Below the pieces are notes generated by a model, which saw only the letters and a program-made list of their open reading frames with translations, searched no databases and was not told the DNA's origin. A stretch of 64,000 bases of DNA, from the NCBI RefSeq assembly GCF_022539665.2, contig NC_081335.1, forward strand, positions 744,001 through 808,000, in the 5' to 3' direction. Below, piece by piece: positions 46,587-59,360 of the stretch. The stretch is from Daphnia carinata (Eukaryota; Arthropoda; Branchiopoda; Diplostraca; Daphniidae). The position numbers and the translations under genes were made by a program. The first letter of the stretch is position 1, and every line of letters starts with the position of its first letter.

Positions 46587-49500
46587 GGGGTAGTAAAGGG
46601 GGGTGGGCCCCCGGTCACGGGGTGGCCCAGGTAGCCAATCGGGAGGGACCGAGTCACACACTCTGTGAGATATCCCGGTGGTGGTGTGTGTTAAGGACTT
46701 GGCCCACCTCCTCCTCCTACTCCGCCGCGAACTATTGATCCCCTTTTTGGCTGTGGATAAAAAAGAGGACTAGTAGTCTCTCCTATACCACCCTTCCCTA
46801 ACTCTCCTTGACTGTCCGCCTCCTACTCCGCCAAAAAAAGAAGAGTGAAGTGAGGGGAGGGGGGCTTTGACTCTCTTTTTTTTTTTTCCTTCTTCCTACA
46901 CCGACATTCGATTATCGACCCGGCAACCATTTTCTCTTCCTCTTCTTTTTTTGTGTGTCCTTTATTCCCCTTCTCCCTTTGCAACACATTTCAAACATAT
47001 TTGGAGGGAAATCAATCAATCAATAAAGAAAAATCTGACGATTTTGTTTTATATCAGAACAAGTACGGGAAGCGTCCGCTGGACGAGAGCGGCGATGGAG
47101 GAGGGAGTGAGCCCGGGATGAACGGATCCCAACAGCAACAACAGCACTCCTCCTCGTCGGATGGTCCACCGGCCGCAAAGATCCAGTGCACGACGACGAC
47201 GACGGCCAGCTCCTCGGCCACGGCCTCTGGCGGCGGCCCGGCCAAATTCTCGGTGGAAATCGTCCAGCAGCTCGAGTTCACCGCTAGCGCCTCTGGCGCT
47301 ACCAGCGTCTCCGTCAAGACGCTCACCAACACATCCGTCAAGAGCGAGGTGAGTTTTAAATTACGATGATTATCAATGATTCTCTTCCGGTCATTATCGT
47401 TTGCGCTAGCGTTTTTTAAATTTAATTTAATTTAAAACTGAATTTTTTTAATGAAAAAAACAGACTCAGGTGTCGCCATCCAACGGAGATGGCGGTCCGC
47501 CCGAAATGAAAAAGGAGAAACGCTGCGATACGCCCGATTTCATGGCCGAATTGAACGGCGATTCCGACGAAACTGCCGCCGATTTGGCCAATCTCGAACG
47601 GTTCATTTCGGAGGACACGTCCGACGGCATCATTAACGCCGACACATTCAAAGATCTGATCTCGGAGATACACGATCTTCCACCCGAATTCATGGAGGAG
47701 TTCGATTTCGACACGACAGACACGAATATCAAGAGCGGTGTAGGTGTAGCAGGGCTGCTGTCCGATCCGTTTGGCGCTCCTATGATAAGCGATGGATCGC
47801 GCACCGTCGACTCGATCGTTTCGCGACTCAAACAGGAGGAAGTCGAAGCGGCCGATCGGGAAATCCAGGCCGCCATGCTGGATATTGGCAAGTCCATGAG
47901 CATGAACGCCCAGTCGAGTACGAACAGTTCGAGTAGTTGCAGTAGCAACAACAACACGTCGTCATCCATCTTGACGGCGAGTATAACAACATCGAGTTGC
48001 AGTACGGCCACGCTATCGTCGACAACGGGAGCGTTTAATAACAACACGATTGGCGCGCCAGCTGGATCGTTTGTTGATTCGACGAAAAGCAACAACACCC
48101 CGCCCATCGCTCAACAACACCAACAACAGCAAAGGACGGTCGACAACAATAATGGCGCCGCCAGCGCCATGAATAATAGGCAAATGCCGCAACCGTTTGG
48201 TGTCAATTCCGGAGGTCCGGAATTGAGTCCGGCTGCATTGACGTTGAAGCAGATGGCGGAGCAGCATCAACACAAAGCCCAAATGGGCATGACTCCTGCA
48301 TCGATGAACCAGGCCTCGACGGGTCTTTCGGCTCCTCCAACGATGGCCAATCAAGGTGCACCTTTAGTTCCTCCTCATCATCCGCCTGTCGTTAATAACA
48401 TGCGGATGCGGGGCAACTTTCAAGAGCAACAACATCAGCCTCAGCAGTACAATAATGCGCCCGCACAAGGTCCAACTCAGCAACAACAACAACAGCAAGG
48501 CAATCAGTTTATGAATCGAGCACCCTACACCGGTCAAGGTGGTTATGGTCCCAACAGTCCGATGATTAAGAAGGAAATGCCCTACTTTGCCAATTCACCG
48601 CTGGGAGGAAACAGCCCTGGACCTGGACGGCCAGTACAACAGCATCAGCAAGGTATGCCTGGTGGCCAGCATCAAGTCCCAGGTGCCAAATCATCACCTG
48701 TTCCAATGAGTCAGACGAGCCCGATGGGACCACCTACTCCTCAGCAAATGCAGCAACAACAACAGCAATTTAACGCTCGCAAAGCGCCTACACCGACGAG
48801 TACAACTACAAGTAGCAATACGAGTAGTACTAGGACACCTCCACCATCGGCTGCTGCTCCGGCCAGCGTTCAATTTAGCCAAACTCAACAGCAACAGATG
48901 CACATGAGCAGCGGTGGCAACAACAACGGACAACAAATCCAGGTAAAAACATTTTTTTTTTCTTGTGGGGAGATATGCCCTCAATTCCTCATGACAATAG
49001 AAAAGAGGTCCGGTGTAGTAAGTAGCAAGCCAGGGAGTAGGAGGTATTCGTGGCATGGGATATTATAACCCTCAAGGTCAGTGGTAGAGAGCAAAGCGCG
49101 CGCGCTCACTCACTCGGCCGGAGCACAAGAAGAAAAAGACCCGAGTTTTTAACAAAAAAAATGGCCCGCAGCGTCTAACTTTACCCAACTAACATACGGA
49201 GGCAGCACAAAACGTCGCCGGATGTGTCGCCCCTCTTTTTTAATTCTTTCATTCCTTCTCTCTCTCTTTTTCTGTCTCTCTCTTCCCTTAACATTCCACA
49301 TTCATCCGCATAATCACTCGAGCGGAAGTTGGGGACAGAAGGAAACGCGACAACAACACGAAAATTAAAGAATGTGACTTGTTTTTAGCGAGTTTTTGAA
49401 AAGGAGTTGTAACGAGATGGTGGCCTCTTTAATATTTTAGAAGGAAAAAAATATGTGCGCATTATTGAGTGTGCGTACATATGTACGCACGACCCCAAAG

Positions 49501-52008
49501 TTGTGTGTTGTTGTTGTTTCCATTCATTTTGTGTGTGACGAGAGAAAAGTTCAGTTTCAATTCTTGAATGTTGTTATCGCCCACAAAAGGGGAACGAGGG
49601 AGAGCATATACGAAACGGTAGAAGAAGAAGTGAAGAATGAAAGAAATGAGAGAGAAAAAAAAAGAGGGCCATGGAAAAAACACAGGTTGAGTGGCCTCTT
49701 TTCGGTCATTGGACATTTTCCCCCTTCAGGGCTCTCCCTCCCACTATACCCCTCCCTTGGAAATAGATATATATATATATATATATGTATGCTATACTGT
49801 GTTTTTCTAAGAACTCACGTACCAACATACAAATATGCCTTGTTATTTAGTTAATTCTAAATGAGCTTATTGTGCCATCTAGTGGCCGGTTTGTCAAGTA
49901 GTTCATTTTCGATTTTAAAAAGAAAATAATAAAACTAACCGACATTTTTTATTCGTTTGCTCCAGATGGCGGCGTCTCATCACATGCAAATGTCAGCGGA
50001 TGTCAAAGTCAACGCCGGTATGAACAACATGCAAATGAGACAGCAACAGCAGATGGTACAACAGCAACAGCAATCGATGTTTTATCAAAATCAAACGGCG
50101 TCTGCAACCGTTCAACAGCCGTCTGGAGCGCAGCAACAACCTCAAGCGCAAGTTGTGCAACAACAACAAGCGCAGCAACAACAACCAGGAATGGAGAACT
50201 CGTACACGTATTCGGCCAGCCAAACGCAAACCATCAATTTCACTCAGCAACATTTGAGAGCCAATACGCGAATGCCGGCGTCACTCAGCGTCCAACAACA
50301 GGCGGCCCAGCAGCAACAACAAGCCATGCAACAACAGCAAGCCCAGCAACAGCAACAGGTAAATTGCAACACTGCCCCTTTAAAACAAGTCACGTAATTA
50401 ACGTCTATCTTAAAATCCACAGATGATGCGGATGCAGATGATGCAGCAACAGCAACAACATCAGCAACAGCAGCAACAGGGAATGACTCGCCCGCCACCG
50501 CCCGATTACAAAACGCCGATGATGGCCGGTGGAATTTCGACACCCGGTGGAGTTGTGGCCGCAGCAGTGGTACCCAACCAACAACAGCAACAACAACAAC
50601 CCAATGTGATGATGGGCCAACAACATATGGGTATGATGGCTGCTGGCAATCAACAGCAACAGCAAGGGGTAGTAGGAGGAGGATATCCACCGGCCATCCG
50701 GCCAGGTATCCGACCGATGGTGGCCGCTCAGGCGGTAGCGGTTGGACGTCCGTCTCCCAATGGAAATACGTCCCCGATGCTGCAACAGCAACAGATGCAA
50801 CAGCAGCAACGACCCATGATGAACTATCCTCAACAGCAGGTTCAGCAACAGCAACAACCGCAGGGCATGATGGGTAAAGATTTTTATTTCACGATGACGT
50901 CATATTGAAATGTCGTTTTTCTAAATAAAAAAATGTTGTTATTCCGGTTGTCTAGGTATGAACAACATGGGAGGTTACGGTGGCGGCGGCAACAACATGA
51001 TGATGAACCGACCGCAGTACAACAATGGTGGCAATCCGATGGTGCGGGCTCAAAGGCCACCCAACGTCACTGTCGGGCCGGACGGTATGAATGCTTGGAG
51101 GCAGCAACAAATGGCGGCTATGCAACAACAGCAGCAGCAGCAGCAAGTCCAACAGCAGCAGCAGGTTCAACAACAAGTTCAACAGCCTCAGCAAGCTCAG
51201 CAAATGGCACGTTTTCAGCAACAACAGCAAGCTGCTGCCAACAACCCCAACAACATTCGAATGCAGCAGCAAACGTATATGCAACAACAGACGTCGTACA
51301 TGCATGCTGGAAATCAGGGACAAAACATACAACAGCAGCAGGTTTGTTGATTGAAAATAGTGCCCGTTGTCAATTGTTTTGACTCATTTTGCTGTTGTAC
51401 AGGTGACTTTGACTATGCAACAGCAGCAGCAGCAGCAAATGCTCCATTCACAAAACATGGGCAACGCCATGATGCAGCAGAAAATGCAAATGACAAGTAT
51501 GCAAATGCAGCAACAGGGAGGCATGCAACAACACATGCGAGTATCTCAACAACAGCAGCAGTTTAGCCAAGCACAGCAGTTTGCTCAGCAGCAGCAATTC
51601 AATCCCAACCAACAACAACAGCAATTTGCTCAGCAGCAGCAACAGCATTTTAACAATACGGGCCAGCAACAACAACAATTTGCCAGTCAATCTCAACAAC
51701 AGTTTGCAGCAGCCCAGCAGCAGCAACAGTTTAATCAACAGTCCCAGGCCGGCGGTATGGGCCAGCAGGCAACTATGCAGACACCTCAACAACCGCAACA
51801 ACCTCAACAACAGCAGCAATTTAACAATCCTCAACAAGCCGCCAACAATAGTGCTGTCGGTGTCAGTTCTAGTAACAACAGTGACTTCAGTTTGGAATTT
51901 TTGGATAATATATCCGGCGACAATGGCGGCCAGTTTGGTAGCGACGCTCAGGAGCTGCTCAATTCCTTTGACACCGGAGTGGGTTTCAGCTTGTTGGACA
52001 CGTTATAA
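45408..52008 (+). CDS. mam: Mastermind, Notch transcriptional co-activator (about 1312 aa)
   Basis: Exons are 45408-45740, 47058-47348, 47464-48942, 49966-50358, 50423-50873, 50956-51341 and 51403-52008; 1313 codons, phases consistent. The N-terminal segment (about residues 5-60; PPKRQAAVDRLRRRVEVY) is the basic helix that lies across the Notch intracellular domain and Su(H)/CSL in the activator complex. The second exon carries FSVEIVQQLEF and KTLTNTSVKSE, motifs I recall from Drosophila Mastermind. The third has an acidic region (EFMEEFDFD). The remainder is extremely rich in Gln, Asn, Met and Pro, with long CAG/CAA runs. The C-terminus (DFSLEFLDNISG.., ELLNSFDTGVGFSLLD) is an acidic-hydrophobic putative activation segment. 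Open frames on the opposite strand across 47-52 kb are Leu-rich shadows of the CAG repeats. Confidence 0.93.
46538..46583. repeat. (TG)23 microsatellite
   Basis: A 46-base uninterrupted TG run in the first coding-region intron of mastermind. It could form Z-DNA and is likely to be length-polymorphic. Confidence 0.95.
49471..49490. repeat. Perfect 20-bp palindrome in a mastermind intron
   Basis: Half-site GTGCGTACAT is followed directly by its reverse complement ATGTACGCAC. There is no spacer, and flanking bases do not extend the symmetry. It lies in the intron 48943-49965. Confidence 0.85.
49767..49786. repeat. (AT)10 microsatellite
   Basis: A 20-base alternating AT run in the same mastermind intron as the palindrome. 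Confidence 0.9.
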
Positions 52009-54322
52009 AAGGAGGTTGTTATTTCTTCCGTTGTGTGTGTGTGCACGCGACCACCTGCCCGTCCATGATTTTTACTTCTTCCTATTGACAATTCAAAAAT
52101 TGGTGGTGTTACGCGCGCGAACCACCTAAAAGACTTCAACCAAATGAAAAACACAATTTATACGACGAAAGTGTGTGTTGTGACTGCGTGTGTGCGTGTG
52201 TTGAAAAGCTCGGTGACGTAGCATATTAGCCTCTCTTTCTCTCCTCGTTGACTTTATACTCTCGTGTTGATCCGCTCTCATCTCATATCCATAAAGACAA
52301 AATGTATGGCAAGTTCCTTTATTTCGGTTTTCCTCAAAAGAGAGCCAAAAGAATACCTTTTTTTTTCACGCTGATGATATACACACTATATTGTATTTTG
52401 GGGGAGAGAGAGAGAAGAGGAATTTTATAATTAATTTTTCTCAACTCAAAAAAAATTCGAATTTTGTTTTTCCTCCATTCTCAAATTTGGCTCGAAGAGT
52501 CGACTACAAGACGACTGACGATAAACATATTATAATTTTGTCTTTCTCTCTCTCCTCGTTTTGAATTGAATTTGATACTACTACCGTGTTTTTCTTCATT
52601 TTCCCCTCGCTCTTGATTTATATATTCCCCCCCTAGAACCCCGCCCCCTGAAACCAATCAAATCAAACTGTGCGTTGTTGTTTATCTTTTTTTTTTTAAA
52701 CATTAGTTTTTTCTTTTCAAGCGAAAGTACGACTTTGTGGGGTTTTTGATGGGAATTGACGATGTTCTTCTCAATTTCCTCATGTCCTTTTTACTCCTGC
52801 GCTCCCGAAAAAAAATATGAAACCAAAATCTTCAATTCTTTCCTATTCGCCCCATATTTTCTTTAAACAAATTCGGTTTGTCGCGCACACAAATTCTCAA
52901 GTCGAAAATCACTGCAGAAAATGATCAAAACAGTGCCAGTATATCTCCTTTTTTTTTTTTCTCTTCCGACTTCTCCTACAGACAACTTTTTCACAACAAC
53001 GCCTTCCTCCTCCACCGACATTCTTACCGGAATTTCCACCTCCTTTTTCGAATAAACTCTCCCGAAACCGATTTACATAATTCCCCCCCTGTTTTTTTTC
53101 GATGATCGAACGAGCTGTGTGTATATTTTTTATACTCTCGCGCCAAAACAAAAATAATGTTGTTCTGAATTATGCAATATACTATGTTAAATGACCAATT
53201 GCGGAGCGAGTTGCGAGTGTTTTATTTTTAGTAAGTTTTATTTTAGCTCCGTGCTATATTGGGATACTACCAGGTGGCACTGCCATCTTTCGTCAACTGG
53301 CCTCAATTTCTTCTTGTGCATTTATTTGAAAATTGCTTATATGTGTATAACTGTGAGATTATTATTCTATTGATAGACGTGCTGTTGATGTCACACCAAA
53401 TCAACTCGTGTGACGGACCTGCGGTGTAATAAGTTGGCAAAAACCAGCAACAGAATTGTCCGACCATGACGTTCTGGAATTCTAGTAGCTGCGCTGTGTA
53501 GATAAAGCGAGACTTTTTTCGTAGAAAATGGGGTTTTTGTTTTCATTTTTCAATTTTTGTATGCGTGCATAAGAAAAGAAGGGTGGGGAAATCCTTGAAA
53601 TAAAAAGGCCACGGGCATGTATATGTGTGTATGTACACTTGCAGAGAGTAACATCGTCCAGGAATCGAATAACAACCTTGAACCATAAAGGACAATAATT
53701 TTTTGGCCCCTCTGTCTGGACAAAACCACTCTCTTTTCCCCTTCGTTATCATCCGTCTCTCTTTCTCACTCTATTCGCTGCTGCTTCTTCTACTGCCCAG
53801 CTATGTGTATAGGAGGTCGTCTTATTACATGTCCTTATTAGTTATTGGCAGAGTGAAATTCAAAACATATAACGAATATTTTTAAATTTTTTATTTTCGT
53901 TGTTGCCGAGCGCACTTGGCGGTCACTTAACATGATCGCCCTCACGTCTCACGTTCCATCATGTAGCTTTTGTTTTTTTCTTTTGCTACTTTTTTTGAAA
54001 GATGTAACTTATCATAACAACAACCCAAAGTCCTGTCAAGTTCCCTTGCACTAGACAGTCGAAACAACACTTCAAACAACCGAGAACCAACACATTAAGG
54101 ATGATTCATTTTTGTTTCTTGAATTTGAAGGATATCATTCATGAAATGAACACGTTTGCTTACAGTGGGAATTATCCAAAGATAAATAGTCATTAATTTG
54201 ATTGGGGTCGAAAGTCTTGAAACTTAATTCGAATATTTCATCAGCCTACATTCAAAAGATTCTGTATAGTAGACACCCTCAGATCTTATGTTGTTAGTTT
54301 AAAACATAAAAGATTGGGAAAA
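52009..54322. other. mam: mam 3' UTR and spacer before TRAP1
   Basis: T/C-rich non-coding sequence. AATAAA occurs at about 53050-53055 and could end the mastermind transcript, giving a 3' UTR of about 1 kb. The part from 53.2 to 54.3 kb shows only short random-looking frames. Confidence 0.45.
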
Positions 54323-57172
54323 ATGGCGGCTTCCATGAGATTGTCACGTGCAGTTACTTTACTTTTACGCCGGGCGGATAATTTCCGACGAATTCCACAA
54401 TCTTCAACTTCCACGTTACTTTTAAAAAATCCGGCATTAAACACGGATCAATATTTAAATCGTTTTGTGTCCACAACATCGTTAGTGAGGAATGAACAGC
54501 AAAGCAATGCAAAAAGTAACTTTTAACTAATTTCGTTTTCAGGAAATATCTCAATTAACCGTCTATTTTTAATGTTTATCAGCTGCACCAGAAAAACGAG
54601 AATTCCAGGCAGAAACCAGAATGCTTCTTGATATTGTGGCAAAATCATTGTACTCTGAAAAAGAGGTTTGCCATTTCACATTAACAAAGTGTTAGCCTTC
54701 ATTTTCATTCCCTTTTGGCTTAATAGGTTTTTGTTCGGGAACTCATTTCCAATGCCTCTGATGCATTAGAGAAGTTCCGATATCTGTCTCTTACTGGAAC
54801 AGCTTTGGAAAACAGTCAAAGACCATTGGAAATCAAAATTACTGCTGAAAAGGAGGCTAAAACGTTAACTATTGAGGTATTGATAAATCCATCCAATTCA
54901 CTGCTACATAGTGTTTTAAATTAAGTAACTTTCAGGATAGTGGCATAGGAATGAACAAGGAAGAAATTATTAACAACTTGGGAACAATTGCTAGATCAGG
55001 TTCAAAAGTAAGTTATTAGCCATTAAACACTCCTGAAAGCAAAAGAGTTCAGCATGTAAAACTATTGCCACAGGCATACATAGAGCAACTGAAAAGCAAA
55101 GGAGGAGCACCAGACTCTGTATCGAATATTATCGGTCAGTTTGGTGTTGGCTTTTATTCAGCATTCATGGTAGCAGAAAAGGTTGATGTCTTTACCAAAT
55201 CATCCTTGCCCGGCAGTGTTGGATTGCACTGGAGCTCAGATGGGTTAGTCCTTCATATTATACATAGTTTGCCTTCCCTATATGTTCATTGTGCAGGACG
55301 GGAACCTACGAATTGTCTGAAGACGAAACGGCTAAACTTGGAACCAAAATCATTATTCACCTCAAGAGTGATTGCACCAATTTTTCTCAGGAGGACACCA
55401 TCAAAGGTAAGTGACTGTCCATAATCATTTACAAAATTCATTTAAACAAATATAAGCCTTTCATGTTCTGGTATGCAGACATTATCCAACGATATAGCAA
55501 TTTTGTGGGCAGCCCGGTTTCTGTCAATGGAACAGTGGTTAATACAGTTCAGGTATTGATCCACATTTGTTACCAATTGTTATAATTGTATTTTCACCTC
55601 TCTTTGATCTTAGCCGTTGTGGTTGATGGATCCCAAAGAAGTGACGGCTGTTCAGCATGACGAATTCTACCGTTTCATTTCCGACTCGTATGATCGTCCA
55701 CGTTTCGTCCTTCACTACAAAACTGATGTTCCACTGAATGTTCGTGCTTTAATATACTTTCCAGAGGGCAAGCCTGGATTATTTGAAATGAGTCGAGAAT
55801 CCGACGCTGGATTAGCACTGTACTGCCGGCGAGTCTTGATAAAAAACAAGGCCGAGAACCTTCTCCCTAAATGGCTTCGTTTCTGCAAAGGAGTGGTCGA
55901 TTCGGAAGACATTCCGCTTAATCTTAGTCGTGAATTACTTCAGGAAGGCGCCCTTATCCGGTGAGCACCTATTTGTTTAATCGTTATTCGACTGACTTAA
56001 CAAATTGTATTCATTTGATAGAAAACTGCGGACAGTGTTGACTAACAGAATACTTCGTTTCCTACATGACAAGTCACAAAAGGCCAAGGATGAATACGAA
56101 CGTTTTTACCGTGATTATGGCATATTCCTTAAAGAAGGCATTTTGTCTTCTAATGAACAACTAGAAAAAGTATGTGATATGGCTATTATATGAAACAAAT
56201 GCGGTGACTGAAATTGCCTTGTATTTCTAGGAAGAGATTTCTAAATTGTTGAGGTACGAATCATCTCAACTAGCCCCTGGAGAAAAGGTCAGCATTGCCG
56301 AGTATTGCAACCGAATGCGGCCAGGACAGAGGGATATTTATTACTTAGCCGCCCCTAGTCGCGAGTTAGCCGAGTCATCAGCCTACTTTGAGGGTATTTA
56401 TTATTATTTTTTTTTAATTATTATTATTCATTTATTTTCACAAGACATGTTCCAAATTATTTACAGCTCTGAAGAAACGAGATGTAGAAGTTCTGTTCTG
56501 CTTTGAGCCGTATGATGAGCTTGTCCTCCTCCAGTTGCGCGAATTTGATCGCAAACATTTGACGTCCGTCGAAAAAGAGATGCGACAAGAGTCTGCTGCA
56601 GATCAATCAACTGATTCCGAAACTGGTAAAACTTTGTGAAATCAATTTTGTGTAGCAGTTCTTATGAGCCGATCTTTTTTAGGCACCACCGGCTTGGATA
56701 GCAAAGCGACTGAGGATCTCATTACCTGGTTGTCGGCTACGTTGTCCGGTCGAGCCGCAAAGGTAAAAGTAACACGAAAGTTAGAATCACATCCTTGCGT
56801 CGTAACTGTTGAAGAAATGGGAGCTGCGAGGCATTTCGTCCGTACCCAATCACAATCGGTACCTGAAGAGCAACGCTATAAGTTACTTCAACCTCAACTG
56901 GAAATCAATCCAAAGTATGATCATTTTATCTGTTTTCATCAGATATTTGTTAAACATCATAATTTGGTTATCATGTTGGCTTAATAATTTGATCTAGGCA
57001 TCCAATTATCACGAAAATGCATAAACTGAAAGATGAGAACCCTGGTTTGGCTACTTTGCTGGCGAATCAGCTCTTTGCCAATGCCATGGTGTCAGCAGGA
57101 TTATTGGACGATGCTCGGCCAGTCGTTGCCAATATGAACGAATTATTAACATTAGCATTAGAAAAATGCTAA
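54323..57172 (+). CDS. Trap1: TRAP1, mitochondrial Hsp90 chaperone (691 aa)
   Basis: Exons are 54323-54515, 54583-54665, 54727-54876, 54936-55007, 55074-55243, 55297-55406, 55479-55552, 55614-55960, 56022-56169, 56231-56393, 56467-56625, 56683-56914 and 56998-57172; 692 codons, all in phase. The first about 65 residues are Arg/Ser/Leu-rich and lack acidic residues at the start, as in a mitochondrial presequence. The Hsp90 ATPase fold follows, with [21 protein letters not shown] and [14 protein letters not shown]. The middle domain ([33 protein letters not shown]) and the C-terminal dimerisation domain are complete. The length matches the roughly 700-residue animal TRAP1 rather than cytosolic Hsp90, and there is no MEEVD tail. 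AATAAA lies at 57220-57225. Confidence 0.95.
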
Positions 57173-57594
57173 AAAAAATTATCCATCCTATAGCAAATGT
57201 TCTTCCTAGTTAACTACTTAATAAATAAGTCATTCGTCTTGTAAAATTTTTCAGTAATTTAGACCTTTACTGGTGCAGTCCCAAATAGTTTTGCAATAGT
57301 CTGCGTCTATCGCGTCATGTTGTAGAACGTTGATAAGCCGCGGGGTGAAGTACGAAATTGCGACGCACAGTAAAAAAAAACCTTTTCTATCTATTGGAAG
57401 TTTGTTCGTATAGGACAGCGAAAGAAAAGGTTTACGGCGGCTATCTCCTTGTGGTAATTTCGGTTTATCAAATAAGTTTTTTTTTTTCTACGTTAACTTT
57501 ATAAAATAAGTAATATCTGGTTTTAAAAAAGTTGTTTTAAAGAACTTGTCAACCTGGACTCCAAACAAGGAAAAAAAAAGAAAGAAGAAAGAAA

Positions 57595-59360
57595 ATGGAG
57601 GGTAGTGACGAATTGGCTGAAATTGGTCTGAAAAAGCTTTTCGTCACCTGTAAGAGTCAGTTGCACGGAGACCTGAGTAAGCAGAGAGAGGTACGGAAAA
57701 TCAATAAACGCGTCCTATCGTAGTTTCTATGCAATTAAGAGCAATCTCTTAACAGGTTGAACTAACATGGAAAGCTATTGAAAATGCCCTTCAAGGTCTT
57801 CTGCAACAAGTTAGCAGTTGTTGTAAAGAGAATGAAAAACAAACAAAGATACTGCAAAAACAATTGAAGGTTCTTTCAACTGAAATTGCAGACAACCAGA
57901 AATAATCTGCTATAAGGTATTTCTAATTTCAACAGGAAGTAGAAGGCCATTTGAGTGTGTCGTCAGAAGAGAAGCGGTCTTCAGATGAAAGGGAAAAGTT
58001 GTTCCAAAAGTACAATAAGCTATTAACCTATTCCAAAATCAATGCCAAGAAAACGTCGGAGCAATTGGTGACGTTTGGATCCATCCGCAACGCTGTCGTG
58101 TCAATGGACGTAAAGACTTCCGATGGAAAAAAGCTGGCCATTCCCTTGTTTGATGCGGCACTTCTTAATTTTCCCTCTGAAGGGCCAAGCGAACAGGATA
58201 CAAAACTTTTAACGTCTTTGTCATTTTTGATTCTTTCGGCCACGAAGAAGGAGCACTGGAATATGTCTATGGCTGTTACTCCATCCGAACCGGACAAGAC
58301 GCCCAAGAACCAAACAAAGGCAGAAGTCGCTTCAAAAGAAGATAATCAAGATAAAAATTTTGGGAAAAACAAGAACGAAAAAGCTAAAATCGGAGAGAGC
58401 ATGGGCAAAACTTCAGGGGAATCGAAACCAAAATTTGCGGGTGGAAAAGAATCCGAATTAAAGACACCCACAGAACAAACCATTAAGGGTGGTAAAGGAG
58501 CCCGCCCGAAAGCTCCTAACGAGAAGCAAACGTGGAAAACAGACAAGGCTGCACCAGTTTTCGGTTCTAACAAACCGACTGATCAAAGGAAACCGCATGT
58601 AAATCATCCAAGTAAAACAGGAAATTTTATCCCCCTATTAGCCCCACCACAGCAAAACGCGTTTTATGCAACCGTGCCACCACCAAACTTGCCACCTACT
58701 GTTTTTAACACTCCACCAGAGAGGCCGTTCAAACAGTTGCATAACAAAAAGGCATTTTTGGCTATAGCAGTAAATGGGAAACAGTACGGAAAGGTCATCT
58801 TTGAAATTCGACCAGAGTGAGTCCTGTATTGATGAAATTCAAAGGGAGCAATCGAAACATTATGATTTTCTTTTTTGTTTATTTCATTCAGCGTGGCACC
58901 TGTTATGTGCGAAAAATTCATTCAATGCTGTTCATCTACGGAAGGGCTATCGTACCAAGGAACCGTAATCTATCACGTAATTAAAAAAGCTATATCACTT
59001 TGTTTTTGAAAAGTCCTTTAATCTTGAAATTTTTGTTTTGTATTGTGTTTTTAGGTAAAACCGAAAACATTAATAATGGGCAGAAAAAGTCGGGGGCAGG
59101 ACTCGTTGTACATGGCGGATGAGTCTCCATTGAAAAAGACGCGAGGCGCTATATCTTTCCAACTGAAACGTGACTACTCCTTGGTTAAATGCTGCATCGT
59201 ATCGACCGATTTCACTATTCACCTTGACGATGAAAAAGTTAACCATAGAACTTCAACCGTCTTTGGTTACGTCTGCGATGGTTTGGCTGTCTGTGATGCC
59301 ATTAGCCACATGGATTATGAAAAAGATCATATTGTCGTATGCGCAGCGGGGCTGGAGTGA
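57595..59360 (+). CDS. Coiled-coil protein with C-terminal degenerate cyclophilin-like domain (493 aa)
   Basis: Exons are 57595-57690, 57756-57869, 57936-58816, 58892-58976 and 59055-59360; 494 codons, in phase. Residues 1-115 are charged helix, probably coiled coil. About 210-350 is a Lys/Glu/Gly/Pro-rich linker, followed by a Pro-rich stretch (VPPPNLPPTVF). From about residue 343 the order of a cyclophilin is recognisable: FLAIAVNGKQYGKVIFEIRPDVAP, SYQGTVIYH, STVFGYVCDGLAVCDAI. The catalytic HRI-P-F strand of active cyclophilins is replaced by YHVKPKTLIMG, and the QFFI strand by CCIVST. The Arg needed for proline isomerisation is therefore absent; it is probably a binding module. I do not recognise a named orthologue. 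The third exon holds most of the disordered linker. Confidence 0.72.

Noticed and set aside
47466-51837. Leu-rich minus-strand frames opposite mastermind
   Set aside because: CTG/TTG leucine codons are the reverse complement of the CAG/CAA glutamine codons.
53200-54322. A gene between mastermind and TRAP1
   Set aside because: Only short frames with T-rich translations; no splice-consistent assembly or family motif.
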